From assembly GCF_024029775.1 (NCBI RefSeq), contig NZ_CP097122.1:124001-188000 (forward strand): DNA of 64,000 nt. Reading direction: 5' to 3'. Shown one piece after another: positions 1 to 6,165 of this stretch. Each line of letters opens with the position of its first letter. Positions within the stretch are counted from its first letter, which is position 1. The position numbers and the translations under genes are program-made. Under the pieces are notes generated by a model. The model had not been told where the DNA came from, made no database searches, and saw nothing but the letters and a program-made list of their open reading frames with translations. Source of the stretch: Fructobacillus americanaquae (GTDB lineage Bacteria > Bacillota > Bacilli > Lactobacillales > Lactobacillaceae).

Positions 1-1
1 A

Positions 2-304
2 TTCGGTGAACCAATATCACAATCGATTCAAACACAGATTCAAGCATACCAAGTTCAGAACAGGAACAAAACAATTAACCACCTACAAAGCGAAATTCCG
101 AATGAGGTTAGTTTACGTAAACTTGACTCTCAATTGAAATATCGAGGTATAGATTTAGACGATGCAGATAGCGTTAGTTATGACAATGGTGTTTTGAAGA
201 TATTTTTTTCTGATTGGAACCTCTTCACAGGAACACAATCAACAACCTGGTCTGTGAAATTACATGATAATGCAATTGACAGTACATCAAGAAGTAGAAG
301 TTAA
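2..304 (+). CDS. Hypothetical protein, C-terminal part (5' end outside the window)
   Basis: An open frame enters from the left edge and ends at TAA 302-304, giving the last 100 residues of a protein of unknown function. The fragment begins FGEPISQSIQTQIQAY and contains a helical Gln-rich stretch followed by a more beta-like part (SVSYDNGVLKIFFSDWN). I recognise no family. The next gene, 43 bases downstream on the same strand, is an accessory single-stranded DNA-binding protein, so this is probably part of a plasmid, phage or conjugative-element module. That context is inference; the reading frame itself is directly seen. Confidence 0.55.
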   Translation, partial: FGEPISQSIQTQIQAYQVQNRNKTINHLQSEIPNEVSLRKLDSQLKYRGIDLDDADSVSYDNGVLKIFFSDWNLFTGTQSTTWSVKLHDNAIDSTSRSRS

Positions 305-347
305 GATTATCAAATATTGAAAAACTAGAACGTTTGGAGGAAAAAAT

Positions 348-761
348 ATGAGCACGAATATTGCAGCATTACGAGGTCGTTTGGTTTCAAAAACTGTGTT
401 GGGTTACACATCTTCTGGCAAAGTTTTCACAACAGGACGAATTGCCGTATCAAGAAACTTTACGAACAAGAAGGGACAACGTCAAACTGACTTTTTCCGT
501 TTTGTTCTTTGGGGAAAACAGGCGCAAAATTTTACTGATTTGGTTGATCAAGGAGATCGCATTGGGTTGGATGGCCATCTTCAAAGTAGCTCTTACGAAA
601 AAGATGGGAGTACTCATTTTGTAACTGACCTTTATGTTGACCATTTTGATCTTGTCGAAACCCTTCAGGATAAAGAAATTATCCGTCACCAGTTAGCTCA
701 AGACGATTTGGTATCTAGCCATGACGAAGTTGTCGTGACCGATGATGATTTGCCATTTTAA
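348..761 (+). CDS. ssb: Single-stranded DNA-binding protein (accessory copy)
   Basis: This 137-residue protein has the OB-fold layout of bacterial SSB: an N-terminal strand (NIAALRGRLVSKTV), a central F-x-F-V-L-W-G-K-Q-A segment near residues 50-60, and a G-x-L-x-S-S-S-Y segment near residues 76-83. It ends in the acidic tip DDDLPF, the peptide through which SSB recruits replication and repair proteins. It lacks the long Gly/Gln/Pro linker of housekeeping SSBs and does not sit between rpsF and rpsR, so it is more likely a copy belonging to a mobile element. The start is supported by GGAGG 7 bases upstream. Other small plus-strand genes follow, consistent with an element module. Binding of ssDNA is known for the family; the mobile-element assignment is inference. 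Confidence 0.85.
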   Translation: MSTNIAALRGRLVSKTVLGYTSSGKVFTTGRIAVSRNFTNKKGQRQTDFFRFVLWGKQAQNFTDLVDQGDRIGLDGHLQSSSYEKDGSTHFVTDLYVDHFDLVETLQDKEIIRHQLAQDDLVSSHDEVVVTDDDLPF

Positions 762-782
762 TTTTTAAAAGGAGATATGAGT

Positions 783-1030
783 ATGAATAACATTGATATT
801 GCCATTGCTAATTATGAAAACAGAAAAAATGCTGGTTTGTATCATACTGCAGAAGTAAATGCAGTGAATAACAAGCTGATTAAAATGCAGTGAATAACAA
901 GCTGATTAAAAAGACAAGCAAAACTGCTCAAAAATTGGCTTTACAGAAAAACATTAAAATTAGGGAGTTACAAAACGCTTCATTGCCATATGCAAAGCAC
1001 ATGAAATGGTTATCCCATCCATATTATTAA
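783..1030 (+). pseudogene. Small ORF broken by a 26-bp tandem duplication
   Basis: A ribosome binding site (AAAAGGAG) lies 8 bases before ATG 783. Translation gives MNNIDIAIANYENRKNAGLY and continues to residue 36, where it stops at TGA 891. The cause is visible: bases 859-884 are repeated exactly at 885-910. Because 26 is not a multiple of three, the second copy shifts the frame. With one copy removed the frame runs to TAA 1028-1030 and gives about 73 residues with a basic helical tail ending MKWLSHPYY. No family is recognised. The gene lies between ssb and another small ORF on the same strand, as in phage or plasmid modules. The coordinates cover the full ancestral gene. Confidence 0.7.
859..910 (+). 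repeat. Perfect 26-bp direct tandem duplication
   Basis: Two adjacent, identical 26-base copies (859-884 and 885-910), each starting ATGCAGTGAATAACAAGC. No mismatches were seen between the copies. The duplication falls inside a small coding sequence and breaks its frame. Confidence 0.95.
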
Positions 1031-1069
1031 TTACTGTATTTCAGAGAGATTGAGGGAGGGAGAAGTGTA

Positions 1070-1354
1070 ATGGTAACTAAGCAGTTAAGTTTGTTTAAAG
1101 AAAAAGAACAAAGTGTAGTAGATCGTGTTGAACAAATTATCAGAGAAGAAATTATTAATTGCAAGAAACGAAATATTAACTATAAAAAGCAAAAGAAAAT
1201 TCGTCAATTACAAAAATATATTGATTTTTTGAATATCAGATTAAGCTTCATCCCAATCACGAGTGAGCAACATGCAATATTGAAATTTAAGATTAATCAA
1301 GAAGTCAAAAAACTCAATCAATTAATCATGAAAGAGGAAAAAAATGAAGACTAG
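1070..1354 (+). CDS. Small basic helical protein of unknown function
   Basis: This 94-residue, Lys/Ile/Gln-rich protein is preceded by a GAGGGAGGGAGAA ribosome binding site just before ATG 1070. The sequence is almost entirely helix-favouring, with charged heptad-like stretches (KKQKKIRQLQKYIDFLNIRL and INQEVKKLNQLIMKEEK), so a coiled coil or helical bundle is likely. It has no signal peptide or membrane segment. The stop overlaps the next start (ATG 1344) by 11 bases, which suggests translational coupling. It belongs to the same plus-strand small-gene string as ssb. I do not recognise a family. Confidence 0.55.
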   Translation: MVTKQLSLFKEKEQSVVDRVEQIIREEIINCKKRNINYKKQKKIRQLQKYIDFLNIRLSFIPITSEQHAILKFKINQEVKKLNQLIMKEEKNED

Positions 1355-1406
1355 AAAAGAATATTTACGTTTTACTTTTTTAACAGGAAATGGTTTTGCC
1401 ATCTGA
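1344..1406 (+). pseudogene. 5' fragment of an unidentified gene, cut at a junction
   Basis: ATG 1344 follows AGAGGAAA and overlaps the end of the preceding ORF. It encodes only MKTRKEYLRFTFLTGNGFAI before TGA 1404. The opening is basic and then hydrophobic, like the start of a longer protein. The frame ends just where the truncated 3' end of thiT arrives from the opposite strand (stop at 1415-1417). I read this as a recombination or deletion joint around 1400 that removed the 3' ends of both genes. The identity of the lost gene cannot be told. Confidence 0.45.
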
Positions 1407-1414
1407 CTGATCTT

Positions 1415-1756
1415 CTAATCTATTTCCTTGTTCCCAAAGGCCTTCTTAACCATTGGGACAGTCACAGCTGTGAAACCGACCAACCCAAAGGTCAATGGGT
1501 AATCCAAGAAAGCCTGAAAAGGTGTCAAAATATAGGCACCTAAGATTAACTTGATGAGTCCAAACAGAATTCCGACTGTTAAACCACCCTTATAGCCATA
1601 GCGATACGCCATAATCATCGTTGGTACCATTTGAAATGAAATGGAGCCACCCTCACCCCAAAGACGAATAGACCAGAAACTCAAGACAACGAATAGGGCG
1701 ATGAAAAGCGCCAATTCCGTAATAAAACGTAAATTTTTCGATTGCGTGTTTTGCAT
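1415..1756 (-). pseudogene. thiT: Thiamine ECF-transporter substrate-binding subunit ThiT, 3'-truncated
   Basis: The protein begins MQNTQSKNLRFITELALFIA and shows ThiT features: hydrophobic helices, the segment SIRLWGEGGSISFQMVPTMI and the later ILTPFQAFLDYPLTFGLVGF, which matches the Q-A-x-L-D/E-Y signature of the family. I place the start at 1756, because AGAGGAG lies a suitable distance upstream; an in-frame ATG at 1783 is poorly placed and lies in the terminator. About 113 residues remain, against roughly 180-190 for intact ThiT, so the last two helices or so are missing and thiamine binding with the ECF module is unlikely. Upstream are a promoter, a TPP riboswitch and a terminator on the same strand. 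The identification is mainly from sequence pattern plus the riboswitch. Confidence 0.75.
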
Positions 1757-1783
1757 TTTTCTCCTCTTAGTGCATAAGTCCAC

Positions 1784-1822
1784 AAAAAAAAACCATCCGA
1801 AACAGTAAAAGCGAACGGACGA
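1784..1822 (-). terminator. Rho-independent terminator of the TPP riboswitch expression platform
   Basis: On the minus strand a 7-bp stem (plus-strand arms 1793-1799 and 1816-1822, with G-U pairs) is followed by nine U residues (1784-1792). It lies between the TPP aptamer and the thiT start codon, where ligand binding would favour transcription termination. Confidence 0.75.
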
Positions 1823-1837
1823 TTGTCTTAATCTTTT

Positions 1838-1922
1838 CTGTTTTCCCTACGCGTGTCTTAACACAACAGGTTCGAAGGGTCGGCTTGCGCACTTTCAGCT
1901 CCAAAGAGCTCCCCTAAACGGA
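1838..1922 (-). promoter_or_regulatory. TPP (thi-box) riboswitch aptamer
   Basis: Read on the minus strand the segment holds the conserved thi-box blocks in order: AGGGGAGC, GGAGCTGAAAGTGCG, ACCCTTCGAACCTG, and GCGTAGGGAA at the 3' end. This matches the TPP aptamer consensus (GGGG..CUGAGA..ACCCUU.GAACCUG..GCGUAGGGAA), with CUGAAA in place of CUGAGA. It sits upstream of thiT and is followed by a terminator, the usual arrangement for thiamine-repressed uptake genes. The control element looks intact although its gene is truncated. Confidence 0.9.
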
Positions 1923-1943
1923 CGTTATTTATTTGTTACCACC

Positions 1944-1973
1944 ATTATGACCAGGTCCAAGCGTTTTTGACAA
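1944..1973 (-). promoter_or_regulatory. Predicted sigma-A promoter of thiT
   Basis: Minus-strand TTGTCA (plus coordinates 1968-1973) and CATAAT (1944-1949) are separated by 18 bases, directly upstream of the TPP aptamer. Confidence 0.55.
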
Positions 1974-1983
1974 GCCATCGCTC

Positions 1984-2014
1984 AAAAAAAAGTCGGCTGC
2001 TCACGCAACCGACT
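1984..2014 (-). terminator. Terminator of the ABC-TetR operon
   Basis: The minus strand forms a strong stem AGTCGG..CCGACT around a GC-rich loop, followed by eight T residues (1984-1991). It starts just after the TetR stop codon. Confidence 0.85.
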
Positions 2015-2018
2015 CCGT

Positions 2019-2663
2019 CTAATTAATCTTATAAATTCCCGCTAAAATAATTTGACGTGTTTGCTCCAGTCGCTGTTCAACAGTAGATCCCGACAACTGT
2101 AGACCCATCCGTTTTTCCTCAATAAAGATGAGTAACATCTGTGAGGCAATCAAGCGAAGAATATCTTGACCAGATAATTTAGCATCCGGTCCAGCTAGTT
2201 CCTCAATGATTTTAGTAAGGAACCAAAACTTATCCGTCAACGCATTTTCTAGTTTTTTCATTAAAGTCTCGTCCACCATTAATTGCGCAACTAAGATAAT
2301 CAAAACATCTTGATTGGAATCCATGAAACGAAAGCGGTCATGCAAAACAAAGGATAAAAATTCTTCAAATGACTCGTGCCCAGCTACATCCTGTAATTTT
2401 GCAACAAATTCATCACTATACTTTGGTAGCAGATTCTCAATGGTCAAATTTAAAATCTGGTCGAGCAACCCTTCTTTATTTTTAAAGTACTTGAAGATGA
2501 CTGCCTGACTAACACCAGCTTCCTTGGTGATGGCAGCAGTCGATGTACTGGCGTACCCTTGGCCCGCAAACAATTGAATGGCTGCTTGAAGAACTTTCTT
2601 TTGAGAAGGGGGCACCTTTTTTTCTTCAGATAGCTTCACAAACTCTTGAATAATTTGATCCAT
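2019..2663 (-). CDS. TetR/AcrR-family transcriptional repressor
   Basis: This 214-residue protein has an N-terminal TetR helix-turn-helix at about residues 21-65 (VLQAAIQLFAGQGYASTSTA, then AITKEAGVSQAVIFKYFKNK), followed by an all-helical ligand-binding half. The start at 2663 is chosen because GAGGTGG lies just upstream; the longer frame to 2720 has no such site and would overlap the permease stop. It is the last gene of an ABC ATPase-permease-TetR operon, 28 bases after the permease. A perfect palindrome covers the operon promoter at 4528-4551, so the protein very probably represses its own operon until a toxic ligand binds. Autorepression is inferred from context; the fold is clear from sequence. 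Confidence 0.88.
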   Translation of the reverse strand: MDQIIQEFVKLSEEKKVPPSQKKVLQAAIQLFAGQGYASTSTAAITKEAGVSQAVIFKYFKNKEGLLDQILNLTIENLLPKYSDEFVAKLQDVAGHESFEEFLSFVLHDRFRFMDSNQDVLIILVAQLMVDETLMKKLENALTDKFWFLTKIIEELAGPDAKLSGQDILRLIASQMLLIFIEEKRMGLQLSGSTVEQRLEQTRQIILAGIYKIN

Positions 2664-2691
2664 GTTTCCACCTCTTTTCAGACTGAATACA

Positions 2692-3789
2692 TTATACCTT
2701 ACGGTAACGACGGAGACCAAAGATATTCAATGCCGTCAAAACGGCTAAGAAAATAACCAAGGCGACAATCTGTCCAGAAATGGCTGAAAAACCCTGTCCC
2801 TGAAGAACAACAGCGTTCATTGCATCAGCTGCGTACTTCATTGGCAAAATATCGCCAATGGCTTGTGCCCAGGAGGCCATGGAATCAAACGGAATAATGC
2901 CTGAGAAAATCATTTGTGGCACAACAACGATTGGAATGAATTGAATCATCTGGAATTCTGACGCGGCCAGCGTTGAAACTAAGAGTCCCAGCGCCAAGGC
3001 GACCATGGCTAACAAGACATTGATGAGGAAGAGTAACCAAACAGAACCAAGCACCTCAACGTGAAGCAGTGTAATCGTAAAGGACACAATCACGGCCGTC
3101 TGCAAAACTGCAATTAGCGCATAAGACAACATGTAACCGAAAACAATTTCAGAACGTCGAACTGGCGTTGCTAACAAACGGGAAAGCGTGCCCTTTGTCC
3201 GTTCCTTCAATAGTGAAATTCCTGAAATTAAGAAAACGAACATGAAGACGAAAAAGCCCATGAATATTGGCATAATTGTGTCGAAGAAACTCGTGTCCTT
3301 ACCGCCATAGTTGTACTTCTCTGAAAGGGACACGTTCGCTTGTGCAGCCGGTTGCTGCCCAGTTTGTGTGGCCAGCGCAACATATTGCTGGACCATCGCC
3401 CCGACTTTTATCTTACTGAAGGCGCCGTTCACGACTTGACGAATCATTGCCGTTTTGGAAGCATCGATGTTGGCATAACGAATTTCAAACTGGTTATTCC
3501 TCGTTTGCGTCAGGATAGCATCAATATCCTTGTCCTTCAAAGCTGATTTGGCCTTGCTATCGGAAGAATAAGCTTTGGTGGAAACGTGGCTGGTTTGATC
3601 AAGGGTTTGGCTCACCGCTTGTTCCACACGTACCGTTCCGATTTCAACGGATGGTGTTGAGTTGATAGTAAAGACATAGTTCAAGAGCGATAGGATTAAA
3701 ACAGGCGCTAAAAACATCAAGGCTAAGGTCCGCTTATCACGCATCATTTCCATCAAAATTCGCTTTGCAATGGCTAATGTTCGGCTCAT
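2692..3789 (-). CDS. ABC-2 type transporter permease
   Basis: This 365-residue membrane protein has the ABC-2 (NodJ/YhgE-like) plan: a basic N-terminus, one membrane helix at about residues 22-42 (LALMFLAPVLILSLLNYVF), an external domain of about 140 residues, and then five hydrophobic helices from residue 175 onward (TIMPIFMGFFVFMFVFLISG and following). The loop KERTKGTLSRLLATPVRRSE between helices 2 and 3 is the family's coupling signature. The start codon overlaps the stop of the upstream ATPase gene by 4 bases (ATGA), so the two are translationally coupled and must form one exporter. The substrate is unknown; with a TetR partner, drugs or other amphipathic toxins are likely. Confidence 0.9.
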   Translation of the reverse strand: MSRTLAIAKRILMEMMRDKRTLALMFLAPVLILSLLNYVFTINSTPSVEIGTVRVEQAVSQTLDQTSHVSTKAYSSDSKAKSALKDKDIDAILTQTRNNQFEIRYANIDASKTAMIRQVVNGAFSKIKVGAMVQQYVALATQTGQQPAAQANVSLSEKYNYGGKDTSFFDTIMPIFMGFFVFMFVFLISGISLLKERTKGTLSRLLATPVRRSEIVFGYMLSYALIAVLQTAVIVSFTITLLHVEVLGSVWLLFLINVLLAMVALALGLLVSTLAASEFQMIQFIPIVVVPQMIFSGIIPFDSMASWAQAIGDILPMKYAADAMNAVVLQGQGFSAISGQIVALVIFLAVLTALNIFGLRRYRKV

Positions 3790-4508
3790 GACAATTCCTC
3801 CTCTGCCTTCAAGAAGACGTCTTCGATACTTGGTACGCCATAATCGACTTCCAACTTCTTCGGTGCATCATTGGCGATGACCCGTCCCCCAATTAGTAGG
3901 GCAACCCGATCAACCAATTCAGCCTCGTCCATGACGTGGGTGGTGACCAAGATAGCGTGTCCCTCTTCCTTCATCTTATGAAGTTCGGACCAAATTTGAC
4001 GGCGCAACGCTGGATCAATTCCAACTGTTGGTTCATCTAAAACAAGTAAGAATGGGTTGCCTAGCAAGGCAATGGCCAATGACAAACGACGCTTCATTCC
4101 CCCTGAAAAACCAGACACATATTGGTCGAGCTTGTCACCAAGTGAAACAACATTCGCCACTCGTTCAATCTCTTGCTCCAAGCCTTCCTTATCGATGCCT
4201 CGCATCTCGGCAAAGAACTTTAGGTTAGCACGAGCCGTTAACGATTCGTACAGCGCATCAGATTGGGCCATATACCCCATTTGACCAAGTAGTTCGCGAT
4301 TTGGCATCACCTTACCAAAAACATAAGCGGTACCATAATCGGCCTTTTCAACACCCAAAGTCACGTTGATGACCGTTGACTTACCGGCTCCGGATGGACC
4401 GAGCAAACCGAGAATTTCTCCTCGGCCCAATGACAGGTCAACGTCCTTCAGGACTTTTAGGCTACCAAAGGACTTGGCAACTTTTTCCAAAGAAATGACT
4501 TTTTCCAT
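3786..4508 (-). CDS. ABC transporter ATP-binding protein (drug/antibiotic exporter type)
   Basis: This 240-residue protein contains every nucleotide-binding motif: Walker A GPSGAGKST at about 38-46, the Q-loop (YMAQSDALYES), the signature FSGGMKRR, Walker B FLLVLDEP, the D-loop region, and the switch histidine in TTHVMDE. The wording DEPTVGIDPALRR and GAGKST place it with DrrA/CcmA-like ATPases paired with ABC-2 permeases. The start at 4508 has GGAG seven bases upstream. It is the first gene of the operon and energises the coupled permease at the membrane. The promoter, with an overlapping palindromic operator, lies directly upstream. Confidence 0.93.
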   Translation of the reverse strand: MEKVISLEKVAKSFGSLKVLKDVDLSLGRGEILGLLGPSGAGKSTVINVTLGVEKADYGTAYVFGKVMPNRELLGQMGYMAQSDALYESLTARANLKFFAEMRGIDKEGLEQEIERVANVVSLGDKLDQYVSGFSGGMKRRLSLAIALLGNPFLLVLDEPTVGIDPALRRQIWSELHKMKEEGHAILVTTHVMDEAELVDRVALLIGGRVIANDAPKKLEVDYGVPSIEDVFLKAEEELS

Positions 4509-4527
4509 AATGGACTCCTTTTACACA

Positions 4528-4551
4528 TAGTGAGTGATTAATCACTCACTA
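4528..4551. promoter_or_regulatory. Perfect 24-bp palindrome, predicted TetR operator
   Basis: The half-site TAGTGAGTGATT is followed directly by its exact reverse complement, with no mismatch over 24 bases. It begins at the last base of the predicted -10 box (4551-4556) and covers the expected transcription start of the ABC-TetR operon, an ideal position for steric repression. Confidence 0.85.
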
Positions 4552-4578
4552 ATATACACCAACTCTTCACAATGTCAA
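4551..4578 (-). promoter_or_regulatory. Predicted sigma-A promoter of the ABC-TetR operon
   Basis: Minus-strand consensus TTGACA (plus coordinates 4573-4578) and TATATT (4551-4556) are separated by 16 bases. The palindromic operator directly follows. Confidence 0.75.
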
Positions 4579-4608
4579 CAAAAAAAGACGGCAAAGCCGT
4601 ATTTTTTG
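4579..4608. terminator. Terminator of the DUF915 hydrolase gene (symmetrical, may act both ways)
   Basis: The stem ACGGC/GCCGT with an AAA loop is flanked by an A-run on one side and a T-run on the other. It directly follows the hydrolase stop codon (minus strand) and precedes the ABC operon promoter, so it insulates the two units. Confidence 0.8.
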
Positions 4609-4609
4609 T

Positions 4610-5316
4610 TTATTTCTTTAAGAACGCCAGCATGATCGCATCAACTGCTTTGTTTTCATGCAACTTGGAATGCTGTCCATCCGCACCGGTAATCAGTTTT
4701 TCTTCATAAGTTGAAGGACTTTGAACCAAGTGCTTCAAGGACTTAGACGAATTATTATAAACCGTCGTATCGTTATTACCAGAACCCTGCGAATTACCAT
4801 AAATGTTCAGCACCTGAACCTGGTGCTTTTGATAATACTCACGCAGTGGTAATAAACGTTTGTAGTACGCAGACTGATTGACCGGTTGCCCATCGTCTGT
4901 TAGGGGTGAATCGGATTCAGGATCCGTTAACATCAAACCGTTATAGGTACCGGCTAAATCAATCTGTTTCTTAACTACTGGCAACGAATCGCTTTTACCC
5001 TCAGCCGTTGCCATCAAATAGTATGTAATGGCCATGTTCCCTGGAGTGCCCACCACGTTAACCTGATCATCGTCCTTGACCGTTACGTTCACGCGCCGAT
5101 TCGAATAACCCTGGTCAACCAAATACTGGGCTATTGACTTTTCAGCATTGTGTGAGGAACCGTAGCCATGGAAAAAAACCGTGGCGGTTTTACCAGAAGC
5201 AGTTGAGGAATTTGTCCCCGTTTTGTGTTGTGCATTCAGTGATTGGAAGACCGCGTAGCCAATTAAGACCAAAAAAATAATCACTAAAAGGCTGATAATG
5301 CCATGCGTTTTTTCAT
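4610..5316 (-). pseudogene. DUF915-family alpha/beta hydrolase with a one-base frame break after the start
   Basis: The long frame encodes a secreted or membrane-anchored alpha/beta hydrolase of the DUF915 type. An N-terminal hydrophobic helix (VIIFLVLIGYAVFQSL) is followed by the oxyanion/first-strand motif TVFFHGYGSSHNAEKS, then the nucleophile elbow region NIYGNSQGSG (G-N-S-Q-G, Ser nucleophile), and a late histidine (QHSKLHENKAVD). The only well-placed ATG (5314-5316) follows AAGGAG, but its A6 run puts it out of frame and it stops after 10 codons. One extra A would give MKKTHGIISLLVIIFLVLIG joined perfectly to the rest. Without it, translation would need slippage or the GTG near 5284. 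The gene is therefore either broken, phase-variable or affected by a sequencing indel. The substrate is unknown. Confidence 0.75.
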
Positions 5317-5371
5317 AAAATAGTTACTCCTTAGCCTCTTATTGTAACGCCTTCATCACTATCATTCATAA

Positions 5372-5402
5372 TAAAAAGAGAGTTAACCTTTTGGTTAACC
5401 CC
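5372..5402 (-). terminator. Terminator-like hairpin
   Basis: On the minus strand GGTTAACC-AAAA-GGTTAAC forms a stem, followed by a T-rich tail (5373-5377). No minus-strand gene ends here, so it may be the leftover of a lost gene or an upstream insulator for the hydrolase gene. Confidence 0.5.
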
Positions 5403-5445
5403 GCTTTTATAAAACTCTTTTTACAATTCGCCGTTTAGGCAGTGA

Positions 5446-5925
5446 TTCTTTCCCAAACCAACTCACCATTCCAAAAAGTTCTGGTGGTCTACAAGTGTTG
5501 GGGTCTCGCTTCTTTTACTGGGCGCCGGGGCAGGAGGTATGAAGGCGTACTCAACATTGCAAAATACGCAAGAAACTAATCAACGGTTACAAAAAGAAGT
5601 CACCAAATTAACCAAGGAGGCGTCTTCTTCAAATAACACGAAAACCGCCCAAACCAATTCAACGACAAGTAATCAATCCAGTACAACGAATGATAATAGG
5701 GTAAACAATCGCCCCTACCAAGCTCTCGACGATTCACTCAAGCGAAATAGCTTAGATGTTTATCGTCAAAGCTTCTCAGATAATCAATTGGGGCAAGATA
5801 GCTATCGTGTCTTTCGGGTCGGACAGCTTTTGAATCAACAAGTTGGTCGTGATGCAGCGGTAGCCGTATCACAAGCCAACCCTGGTTATAATCAAACTTT
5901 GAATCAATATCTAGGTATTCGTTAA
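5446..5925 (+). pseudogene. Membrane-anchored small protein of unknown function, start codon missing
   Basis: The frame is open from 5446 (after TGA 5443) to TAA 5925. ATG 5539 is a weak start, because AGGAGG touches it with one base of spacing and it would cut a transmembrane helix. Upstream codons in the same frame read SKKFWWSTSVGVSLLLLGAG, a typical signal or membrane anchor, but contain no ATG, GTG or TTG. The rest is a Ser/Thr/Asn/Gln-rich linker (residues about 50-85 of the open frame) and a C-terminal domain with DSYRVFRVGQLLNQQVGRDA. I do not recognise the family. It precedes two tiny ORFs and a decayed adhesin on the same strand. The 5' end was probably lost or mutated. Confidence 0.45.
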
Positions 5926-5938
5926 GAAAGGAAATTCT

Positions 5939-6055
5939 ATGACAACTAAAAAGGCAGCACCAATTGATGTTCAAATTACTAGTCACAACTCGATTAATTT
6001 GGTAAGTCAGAACGAATTTGTTGCTCAATCCATCAAAGTCAACAGTCAAAAATGA
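5939..6055 (+). CDS. Tiny ORF (38 residues), function unknown
   Basis: ATG 5939 has AAAGGAAA at good distance upstream. The peptide begins MTTKKAAPIDVQITSHNSIN and has neither a signal peptide nor a membrane segment. Its stop overlaps the next ATG by 4 bases (ATGA at 6052-6055), a hallmark of coupled genes. It lies between a membrane-anchored protein gene and an adhesin gene on the same strand. Accessory-Sec small proteins (Asp4/Asp5 type) came to mind because a KxYKxGKxW adhesin follows, but no residue pattern supports that. Confidence 0.4.
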   Translation: MTTKKAAPIDVQITSHNSINLVSQNEFVAQSIKVNSQK

Positions 6056-6132
6056 GTTTGAAAGCTGATGGTAACAAAAAAACTAAAAGTGGGTTAACAA
6101 CTTCAGTGAAAGCCACTAACGAATCGCTTTAA
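6052..6132 (+). CDS. Tiny ORF (26 residues), function unknown
   Basis: It starts in the ATGA overlap with the preceding ORF and ends at TAA 6130-6132, 33 bases before the adhesin start. It encodes a Lys/Thr/Ser-rich peptide beginning MSLKADGNKKTKSGLTTSVK. Coding status rests only on the coupled start; it may be noise. Confidence 0.3.
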   Translation: MSLKADGNKKTKSGLTTSVKATNESL

Positions 6133-6165
6133 TTATTTAGGTATTTAAATCAAAGGAGAAAACTT

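Noticed and set aside
4028-4284. Plus-strand ORFs opposite the ABC ATPase
   Set aside because: Antisense shadows of a fully motif-supported ATPase gene.
5446-6132. Small ORFs as Asp4/Asp5 of an accessory Sec system
   Set aside because: No SecA2, SecY2, Asp1-3 or glycosyltransferase gene is in the window and no residue pattern supports it.
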